Assembly (NCBI GenBank): GCA_013178305.1
Contig: JABLXB010000002.1
Location: 124,001 to 188,000 of the forward strand
Direction of reading: 5' to 3'
Origin: Bacillota bacterium
GTDB taxonomy: Bacteria; Bacillota; Sulfobacillia; JABLXB01
Length of the DNA stretch: 64,000 bases
Below the pieces are notes generated by a model. That model made no database searches. It had not been told where the DNA came from and saw only the letters and a program-made list of their open reading frames with translations. The position numbers were made by a program, and so were the translations under genes. Below are positions 52,126-58,684 of the stretch, piece after piece (within the stretch, counting starts at the first letter, position 1; each line of letters begins with the position of its first letter).

Positions 52126-54021
52126 TCATCCCCTACAGTGGGCCGGATGTCCAGTGATGCAGTCCAGCCCGAGTTCCTTGAGTTTATCCGGGGTGGGGAT
52201 TCCATTCCGGTCCCAGCCACGGAGCTCGTAGTATTCGTCGATCATCCGGTCAAGATCGATGACAAGGCCCTCCCTGACAACCGCGCCCTTCACAGGCTCG
52301 CCGTCCGGCCCGATATCGTATCTCACTACCTTTCCAGTTTCGTGAGTAAACCGCTTCGGCAGGGCGTCGTCCTTCCTATCCAGCCCGCACCTCACGTTGA
52401 ACATCCTCTCGATGTTCACTACCCGTTCCCCTGCCTTGAGAAGCTCTTTCTCCGTGAACTCCAGGCCCAGCGCGGTCAAGCCCGCCGCGACATCGTCCGG
52501 ATAAAGCGCGTAATTCTCGAGGGTGGAGAATTTGCACACTCCCACACAGTCAGTCACAGCGCTGTATTCTTCCGTGAACTTCACCAGGCGCGCCTTGTGT
52601 TTCTCGGAAATGAAATCCATGAGTTCCGGCATGATATCCGGGAACAGCCTCTCGCCCGCCTCGACGTTCCCCGCAAGGTCAATCGTCGGCAGCGCGTACA
52701 GGTGATCCGCCCCGCGGTTGGATACCGCGTGCCCCAGGCCGAACGCCTTGCACACCCTGGGTTCCTGCCTGGGTATCTCCACTCCCTTCACATGCATCGC
52801 CACTTCCACAGCCCTGCCACCAATCTCGGTGGCGGCGTCCCTCACCCCGTTCGCGAGGATGGCACCCAGCCCCCGCCTGTTCGCAATGTCGTGGATGAGT
52901 CCCACGATGCTGCGCCCGTCCCCCCAGCCCAGGCTGTAGTCCGGGGATTTGAGCAATCCGAGTTCGCCACACTCCATGGCGAAAGCGATTACCACGCCGG
53001 TGGATATCGTGTCGATCCCCAACAGGTTGCAGAGCTTGTTGGCGTATATCACGAGTTCGGGGTCATTATTCCAGATCATGGGGCCAAGCGCGTCCACACT
53101 CTCGTATTCAGGGCCTTCCAGCTCGCACTTGTACGGGCCGTCGCTCACCGCCGTCAGGCGCGAGCACTTTATCGGGCACGCGAAGCATCCCCTCGTCCCC
53201 GTCGTGTATTTCGCCAGCGCCTCGGCGTCAACACGATAGGACCACGGGAACTGCAGGAGCTGATGGTTCTTCGATGGGAGGTCGCCCTTGAGATTCTTAT
53301 ACTTGATGAGAATCGGGGTCCCCCACTCTGCGAGTCCCTTGGAGCCAGGGTGTCGCGACACCTTGTTGAAGGCCTCCCTGGCCACCTCCCTGAACGCGTG
53401 GCTCACCGGAGGGGATGCCCCCTTCACCGCAGCCACGGCTTTCAGCCGCTTGGATCCCATCACGGCGCCCATCCCGGTGCGGGCGGCTGCGCGGCCATAA
53501 TCGTTGATTACGGCCGCAAACCGGACGAGATTCTCCCCGGCGGGGCCTATGGACGCCACCCTGGAGCCCGGGTGACGCCCCCTGAGGATCATCTCGGCAC
53601 CCTCAGTGGTCGAACCCCAGATATCCGACGCGTCTTTCACCGTTACCCTTCCCGCCTCAACCAGTAGATACACCGGGTTCCTCGCCTTACCCGTCACGAA
53701 CAGCATGTCGAACCCGGCGCTCCTCAGGGCCGGCCCGAAATGCCCCGACGCATTTCCGTACCCGTAGGCCCCCGTCGCGGGAGACTTCGCCGTCACCACA
53801 TACCTGGCGGCAGTAGGCCACGGAGTTCCCGTCAGTGGCCCCACGCTGAAGATGAGCGGATTGTCCGGCCCCAGCGGGTCTGTCGCGGGGCCGGCCATTT
53901 CGTACAACGACGACGCAGCCATTCCCCGGGATCCGACGAACTGCCGGTATATCGCCTCGTCAATTTCCTCGTAGTCTATTGACCCGGAACCAAGGTCGAC
54001 GAACGCTACTCTCCCGATCAT
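52126..54021 (-). CDS. Aldehyde:ferredoxin oxidoreductase family 2
   Basis: A 631-residue AOR of full length. It starts GRVAFVDLGSGSIDYEEIDE, has AKSPATGAYGYGNASGHFGP, the AARTGMGAVMGSKRLKAV block, the cluster motif GCFACPIKCSRL, and the later TDCVGVCKFS. The spacing CxxCxxxC is the canonical AOR pattern. ATG 54021 with GGGGTG upstream. It follows the PreA-like flavoprotein gene by 53 bases and is last in that operon. Confidence 0.92.
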   Translation of the reverse strand: MIGRVAFVDLGSGSIDYEEIDEAIYRQFVGSRGMAASSLYEMAGPATDPLGPDNPLIFSVGPLTGTPWPTAARYVVTAKSPATGAYGYGNASGHFGPALRSAGFDMLFVTGKARNPVYLLVEAGRVTVKDASDIWGSTTEGAEMILRGRHPGSRVASIGPAGENLVRFAAVINDYGRAAARTGMGAVMGSKRLKAVAAVKGASPPVSHAFREVAREAFNKVSRHPGSKGLAEWGTPILIKYKNLKGDLPSKNHQLLQFPWSYRVDAEALAKYTTGTRGCFACPIKCSRLTAVSDGPYKCELEGPEYESVDALGPMIWNNDPELVIYANKLCNLLGIDTISTGVVIAFAMECGELGLLKSPDYSLGWGDGRSIVGLIHDIANRRGLGAILANGVRDAATEIGGRAVEVAMHVKGVEIPRQEPRVCKAFGLGHAVSNRGADHLYALPTIDLAGNVEAGERLFPDIMPELMDFISEKHKARLVKFTEEYSAVTDCVGVCKFSTLENYALYPDDVAAGLTALGLEFTEKELLKAGERVVNIERMFNVRCGLDRKDDALPKRFTHETGKVVRYDIGPDGEPVKGAVVREGLVIDLDRMIDEYYELRGWDRNGIPTPDKLKELGLDCITGHPAHCRG

Positions 54022-54074
54022 GCCTGTAGCACCCCGCAGTCCAAAATGTCCAGAGCGGTTATCAGGCCACGCAA

Positions 54075-55172
54075 TTACGGGCTTTCATGGTTATATCCCG
54101 CGAGTCGAAGGGCACCCGTGGGACAGACTGACGCGCACAGGCCGCAGTTACGGCAGAGAGCCTCGTTGACCCCGGTCACCTTGTTTTCGAGCGTCCTGGC
54201 CCTGTACGGGCACAGGACCACACAGCGCCTGCATTCTTTGCAGGCCGGGGCCGCGTACTCGAACGCCAGGGCCCCATACTTCGTCTCGCCGCGCAGGTGT
54301 GCCAGAGCAGCCCTCGAGGCGGCCGCGGGAGAACCGTATCCGAGTGTGTCCAGCAGGCTCGCGATGGCGGAATTCAACCTGCCGAAGACTTCCAGCCCGT
54401 GCATGATGGGCGCGGAACACACTCCCACAGCCGTGGCCCCCGCCATGAGCATCTCGACGGCGTCCTCGGCGGTCATCACCCCTCCTACCCCGACGATGTC
54501 CACTTCATTCTCGAGGGCAATCTCCGCCACCACGCGCAGCGCGATGGGCTTAATCGCTGCGCCAGACAGCCAGCCGCAGCCGCCCCGGCTTCCGAGCAGC
54601 GGCCTGCCACTCCTGATATCCACTCTCAGAGCGGGTCCCAGCGAGTCCGCCGCGGTGATGCCGCTCGCACCGGCTCTTATGCATTCTCGGGCCACTTCGG
54701 GAAGCCCGGTCCAGTTCGGGCTGAGTTTCGCCAGGACGGGAACACCCGATCCGGCCGCGATCCCCACCATGGGGACCATATCTTCTTTCTCATATGAGAC
54801 CAGCTCTATCATGTCGGCGCCCGCCCCGGCAGCCCTGCGGGCATAAGCCTGCGCCTCGCCAGTGGTGTGACCGATGCTGGCAATGAGCGTACACCCTGCG
54901 GACTTCGCCCTGGGGATTTCCTCGTCTATCCACGCCTCGGGAGGGAGGTCCGACCAGAGTTCGCAGTTGATCAGGCTCGTGGCAGAAGAACGAACCATGT
55001 GCGGGGTCGGATTCACGGCCCTGGCCGCCCTTATCGTCTTTGTCACGACAGCCCCGGCGCCGGCCTTCGTGGCCCTGACCAGCGCTTCGGCCGAAAAGGA
55101 CAGCGGCCCCGAAGCCAGCACGAACGGAGTGCTGAGCCTCACCCCGCACAGTGATGTCTCTATCGAAGACAA
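54075..55172 (-). CDS. Dihydroorotate/dihydropyrimidine dehydrogenase-like flavoprotein with ferredoxin tail (PreA-like)
   Basis: A ~365-residue FMN TIM-barrel of the DHOD superfamily, with SLCGVRLSTPFVLASGPLSF, VVTKTIRAARAVNPTPHMV, PVLAKLSPNW, and GGCGWLSGAAIKPIALRVV. The C-terminus has two [4Fe-4S] motifs (CKECRRCVVLCP and CRNCGLCASVCP), as in PreA of NAD-dependent dihydropyrimidine dehydrogenase. It lacks the PreT partner. TTG 55172, 8 bases from GGGGG, is preferred to GTG 55181 which overlaps that site. It would pass electrons between an NAD-type or aldehyde reaction and ferredoxin; substrate unknown. Confidence 0.82.
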   Translation of the reverse strand: MSSIETSLCGVRLSTPFVLASGPLSFSAEALVRATKAGAGAVVTKTIRAARAVNPTPHMVRSSATSLINCELWSDLPPEAWIDEEIPRAKSAGCTLIASIGHTTGEAQAYARRAAGAGADMIELVSYEKEDMVPMVGIAAGSGVPVLAKLSPNWTGLPEVARECIRAGASGITAADSLGPALRVDIRSGRPLLGSRGGCGWLSGAAIKPIALRVVAEIALENEVDIVGVGGVMTAEDAVEMLMAGATAVGVCSAPIMHGLEVFGRLNSAIASLLDTLGYGSPAAASRAALAHLRGETKYGALAFEYAAPACKECRRCVVLCPYRARTLENKVTGVNEALCRNCGLCASVCPTGALRLAGYNHESP

Positions 55173-55351
55173 CCCGGTCACCCCCAGAGTAGGGCATTGT
55201 GAGCGCCATCTTCTTTGAGTCTACAACCCACTGCGGATACCTGTCCATCAGCGCGATGCCTTTGGCGCATACGTCCACGTCTGGCAGGTTATCAGGTGTT
55301 TTTCTTTTAGACTACTCTTCAACACCCGTCCTTTCCTCAAAGTCGGGTATG

Positions 55352-56554
55352 TCACTCCAGCAGTCCGGCGACTGCCAGCGGCAACAACGTGTAGAATTGG
55401 TTGGCCCTCACCAGCTCGTCGACCCCCACCTGATCCTCTTTCGAATGGCAGTGTTTCGGGTTCCCCGGCCCCATTCCGATGGTCGGTATCCCGGCCACTC
55501 CCATCGTGTAAGCAGCGTCGGTGCTGAACGCCCAGCGGCCGACGCCCGGAGACAACCCCAGCGCCGCCGCCGCCCTGGAGCCCGCCCTCACAAGTTCGTG
55601 GTCCTCGGGCAGAAACCACGAGGGAAAGTATTCATCCGCAACGATCCTGGCCCCGGTATAGGCGGAGCCTTCGAACCGCATGATCTCGACGGTGGACCCG
55701 GGAGGCACGATCGACCCGAGCTCGGACAGTATCCGCTCCCTGTCTTCTCCAGCAGTCAGGCGCCTGTCGATATATACCCTGCACAGTTCAGGAACGGTAT
55801 TGATGGAAGCCGCGACGCATTCAACTCGCGTGGCCGCAATCGTCCCGCGACCGAGAAAATCGTGATACATGAGGGACGGCCCCATGGTTGACAGGGTCTC
55901 AATGAACCTGCCGGCCTTGTATAGCGGGTTGTCCCCAAGTTCGGGGGTGCTCGCGTGGACGGCCTTGCCGGGAACGGTGACTATTATCGTAGCGCGGCCT
56001 TTGTGTCCCCTTTTTACCTGCAACTCGCTGGACTCGGCTACCAGGACATAATCCGGCCGGATTCCGGTCTCCTGGAGAAGGCGGCCGGTTGCCAGGCCCT
56101 CGCAGTTCTCCTCCCCTACCGCCCCCGCGACATAGAGAGTCACCTGCTCACTCACGCCCAGCGACTTGAGGCCCGCCCCGGCTTTGACCATCGCGCCCAG
56201 TGAGCCCTTGTCATCGACTGCGCCAAGGCCGTATATGATCCCGTTCTCCACCTCAGCAGCCAGGGGTGGATGGCTCCAGGAACCGGGGTCCATCGCTTCC
56301 ACCGTGTCCATGTGGGCATCGTACAGTATCTTCACCGGACCCGAGCCGATCTTGCCGAGCACGCTACCAAGCTTGTCTACGTAAACCTCATCAAAACCAG
56401 ACGATTTCATTTCGGCTGCGACGAGCTCGGCGACCGCTCGCTCGTTACCGCTCGGGCTGGGAGTCCTGACCAGATCGCGGACAAACCTCACGAGGTCGGG
56501 TTCGAGGATCCCGCTGAGTTCCCTGACTCTTGCGACGATATTTCCAGTGATCAT
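55352..56554 (-). CDS. M20 family metallopeptidase/deacylase (YgeY-like)
   Basis: A 400-residue zinc hydrolase. Metal and catalytic positions are seen in ILYDAHMDTVEAMDPGSWSH, IIYGLGAVDDKGSLGAMVKA, VGEENCEGLATG and MGPGNPKHCHSKEDQV. The arrangement resembles YgeY and other M20 carboxypeptidase/deacetylase proteins that act on amides of amino acids or purine-derived compounds. ATG 56554 follows ACGGGGG by 6 bases; the in-frame start at 56638 has no site. Co-oriented with the ferredoxin, PreA-like and AOR genes. Confidence 0.85.
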   Translation of the reverse strand: MITGNIVARVRELSGILEPDLVRFVRDLVRTPSPSGNERAVAELVAAEMKSSGFDEVYVDKLGSVLGKIGSGPVKILYDAHMDTVEAMDPGSWSHPPLAAEVENGIIYGLGAVDDKGSLGAMVKAGAGLKSLGVSEQVTLYVAGAVGEENCEGLATGRLLQETGIRPDYVLVAESSELQVKRGHKGRATIIVTVPGKAVHASTPELGDNPLYKAGRFIETLSTMGPSLMYHDFLGRGTIAATRVECVAASINTVPELCRVYIDRRLTAGEDRERILSELGSIVPPGSTVEIMRFEGSAYTGARIVADEYFPSWFLPEDHELVRAGSRAAAALGLSPGVGRWAFSTDAAYTMGVAGIPTIGMGPGNPKHCHSKEDQVGVDELVRANQFYTLLPLAVAGLLE

Positions 56555-56674
56555 GATTATCCCCCGTAAAGTGCTGTCCGGCTTGCCGCCCAGTTCTTCC
56601 CGATTGGTAAGCGCGGCACTGCGCAGGAGTGACTTCATCGAGAAGATGGCGAGCAGAGGCCGATCCCGTCAGCA

Positions 56675-56818
56675 TCACCTGTACTGTTTGAGTACCGACA
56701 GCGGTGGGAACGTTATGGCTTCCACCGGACACCGCGGAGCGCAGTTGCTGCAGCCTACGACGCAGTTGTGCGGGTTCGCCACCACGAGCTTCTGATCTCT
56801 CGGCACCTTGAATGTCAT
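56675..56818 (-). CDS. 47-residue [4Fe-4S] ferredoxin-like protein
   Basis: Product begins MTFKVPRDQKLVVANPHNC and carries CVVGCSNCAPRCP (C-x3-C-x2-C-x3-C-P), a single [4Fe-4S] motif, then VEAITFPPL. ATG at 56818 has GGAGGGG 6 bases upstream. A four-cysteine set on one cluster with a short chain fits a minimal electron carrier or a subunit fragment of a larger complex. First gene behind the promoter/operator at 56900-56952. Confidence 0.7.
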   Translation of the reverse strand: MTFKVPRDQKLVVANPHNCVVGCSNCAPRCPVEAITFPPLSVLKQYR

Positions 56819-56899
56819 TATTCTCCCCTCCGCATCGGCTACTTCTTGAACCACGCCTTTATCTGGGCCTTCGTGGGGATCTTCCCCTCTATCACCGGG

Positions 56900-56952
56900 T
56901 TATATCGTTATTTGACGATATAAGCATATGACCAGGCGTAGGGGGATGTCAA
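56900..56952 (-). promoter_or_regulatory. Strong promoter with palindromic operator
   Basis: On the minus strand TTGACA (56947-56952) and TATGCT (56923-56928) are 18 bases apart. Immediately downstream, covering the predicted start of transcription, is TTATATCGT-TATTTG-ACGATATAA (56900-56923), a perfect 9-bp inverted repeat with a 6-base spacer. It would suit a dimeric repressor of the ferredoxin, M20, PreA-like, AOR operon. Confidence 0.7.
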
Positions 56953-56963
56953 TAAGGACCTTG

Positions 56964-57251
56964 CTATCCCCCGAGTATCGGGCTTGACACTTCCACGATG
57001 TCGCCGGCCTCGACACGGTCTGATTCCCCCGCCTTGACGCCGTTGATGGCGCAGATGAAGTACTTCCTCTGGACCGCGTCGCGGAAGAGTCGCCGCAGCA
57101 CTTCAACCCTGTCCCCCACCTCGTCCAGCAACCGTCCGAGCGTCATGCCTTCACCTGCAGCATGGGATCGGGGGATCTCGAGGGTTATCTCACCGGCCGA
57201 AGCAATCTCGTTGAAGGGACTACCCAGCCTCACTGTCACGGAATCCGGCAC
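56964..57251 (-). CDS. MoaD/ThiS-family sulfur carrier, third copy
   Basis: A 95-residue beta-grasp protein: SVTVRLGSPFNEIASAGEIT, GMTLGRLLDEVGDRVE, KYFICAINGVKAGESD and a C-terminal SSPILGG double glycine. GTG 57251 is 7 bases after AAAGGAGG. It overlaps the end of the H-cluster-like gene by 16 bases, so the two are translationally coupled. Confidence 0.8.
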   Translation of the reverse strand: MPDSVTVRLGSPFNEIASAGEITLEIPRSHAAGEGMTLGRLLDEVGDRVEVLRRLFRDAVQRKYFICAINGVKAGESDRVEAGDIVEVSSPILGG

Positions 57252-58066
57252 AGCGTTTCCTCCTTTGCGTAGCCGGGCGCATCCTCAGGCGCCCTCGAAC
57301 GAACCACGGGTGCGCTTGACTGTATGTGGTGGATCAGGATGGACCGGCGGTCCACGCCCGCCGTCTCGGCGAGCATTCCGTCACCGTACAGACACCCCCC
57401 AGGGCAGGCAAGGGCTTCAATGAACCGCGATTCGCGTGTACTGGGTGATAGAGAGGCCAGGAGACTGCGGCACTGGTCCAGTCCGGATACATCCAGAGCC
57501 AGGAGCGAGACGAGCACCCATCGGGGCGCGACTGCGTCCGGTTCGGTGGGTTCCAGGCGTGCGAGGTCAATCCCCTCGTTCGCAAACCACAACGCAAGTT
57601 CCGAGAAGGACAGCACACCATCAGCGGAACCGCACCGCTCTGCCTCGAAGGCCTTGGCGGTGCACGGCCCGATGAATACTACGGGGCCGCCCACCCTTTC
57701 TCGCATCCCCCGGCAATGGCAGCTCATCGGGGATGGCGCGTCAACCAGGTAAGTGGCGGCGTGCGGGAATTCGTCTTTGACCATGCTGACTACTCTCGGG
57801 CACGAATTCGATATGACAGGCGAACGATGCGACTCCAGGAGGCGGCGACGCCGTTCGAATATCTCCGGTAACACGCACGCCGTTTCTTCCACCCTGGAGA
57901 ACCCGAGAAGCCGGAGTGCGGACACAATTCGGCCCGCCTCCACACCCGGGAATGCGCAGACGTACGACGGGGCAAGACTCACGGCGGCCACGGGGCTTGC
58001 GGCAATGAGCTTCCTGATCTCCGATGGATCTCTGGCAATACGATGGCGTGTCAATACAGTCACCAT
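57236..58066 (-). CDS. Stand-alone [FeFe]-hydrogenase H-cluster-domain-like protein
   Basis: A ~276-residue protein matching only the large-subunit C-terminal domain of [FeFe]-hydrogenase, without its ferredoxin domains. Signature 1, normally TSCCPxW, reads SNSCPRV: the cluster-ligand Cys (~89) stays but the proton-relay Cys is Ser. Signature 2, normally MPCxxKxxE, is FIGPCTAKAFEAE (Cys ~135). Signature 3 is EALACPGGCLYGDG (Cys ~221 and ~225). All four [4Fe-4S] ligands are kept, the catalytic surroundings are changed. It resembles NarF/Nar1-type or sensory hydrogenase relatives more than a working hydrogenase. Coupled to the MoaD-like gene. ATG 58066, GTG 58069 possible. Confidence 0.78.
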   Translation of the reverse strand: MVTVLTRHRIARDPSEIRKLIAASPVAAVSLAPSYVCAFPGVEAGRIVSALRLLGFSRVEETACVLPEIFERRRRLLESHRSPVISNSCPRVVSMVKDEFPHAATYLVDAPSPMSCHCRGMRERVGGPVVFIGPCTAKAFEAERCGSADGVLSFSELALWFANEGIDLARLEPTEPDAVAPRWVLVSLLALDVSGLDQCRSLLASLSPSTRESRFIEALACPGGCLYGDGMLAETAGVDRRSILIHHIQSSAPVVRSRAPEDAPGYAKEETLCRIP

Positions 58067-58155
58067 CACTATCCTACCGCATAAAGGGTCGCGGAGCCAA
58101 GACCGTTGACATACCGTAAGCCGGCAGTCTACGATTTGACCAGGGGGTGACGGTC

Positions 58156-58617
58156 TTGACTGTGGAGAGTGGTCTCACCTTGTCACCGGCAACACCGTCC
58201 GACCTGGACTCCGTCGTAGGCCTCGTGCGGTCTGCGGGCCTTCCCACAGACGGCATCGCCGAGAACCTTCAGCACTTCAAGGTGGCCAGGGATCCCGCCG
58301 GCAGGCTGGCTGGGGTCGCGGGCGCGGAGATCTACGGCGACCAGGCCCTGCTGCGCTCGGTGTGCATCGCGCCTGAGTACCGTGGTAAGGCCCTGGGCTC
58401 GCGTTTGACCGGGGCCATTATGGATTACGTCCGCGACGCCGGCTGCAAAGAGGTCTACTTGCTGACGACCACCGCGGCCGGCTACTTTGCCAGGAAAGGG
58501 TTCGCGCGGGTGGACAGGTCCGCCGTGAGCGGGCCGGTGCTGAAGTCAGTGGAATTCGCGACCGCCTGTCCAAAGACGGCGACAGTAATGCTCGCGCAGA
58601 TGGACACCACCGGTTGA
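58156..58617 (+). CDS. arsN2: GNAT-family N-acetyltransferase, ArsN2-like
   Basis: A ~153-residue acetyltransferase with LTLSPATPSDLDSVVGLVRS, YGDQALLRSVCIAPEYRGKA, LGSRLTGAIMDYVRDAG, and YLLTTTAAGYFARKGFARVD. The LLTTTA-x-FFxxxGF pattern and length fit ArsN2, which acetylates arsinothricin-type amino compounds. No arsenic genes are near, so another amino substrate is possible. TTG 58156 is 8 bases from GGGGG; GTG 58147 overlaps the site. Divergent from the H-cluster-like gene. Confidence 0.75.
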   Translation: MTVESGLTLSPATPSDLDSVVGLVRSAGLPTDGIAENLQHFKVARDPAGRLAGVAGAEIYGDQALLRSVCIAPEYRGKALGSRLTGAIMDYVRDAGCKEVYLLTTTAAGYFARKGFARVDRSAVSGPVLKSVEFATACPKTATVMLAQMDTTG

Positions 58618-58684
58618 CCGTGGACTGGCCGTTTTCCGCAAGGTGCGGGACGAGATCGGGCAAAGGGTGACCGGCCTGCTGTCA

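Noticed and set aside
52138-53667. 509-codon open frame on the plus strand
   Set aside because: Antisense to the AOR gene at 52126-54021, with no family resemblance and Arg/His/Pro-rich shadow composition.
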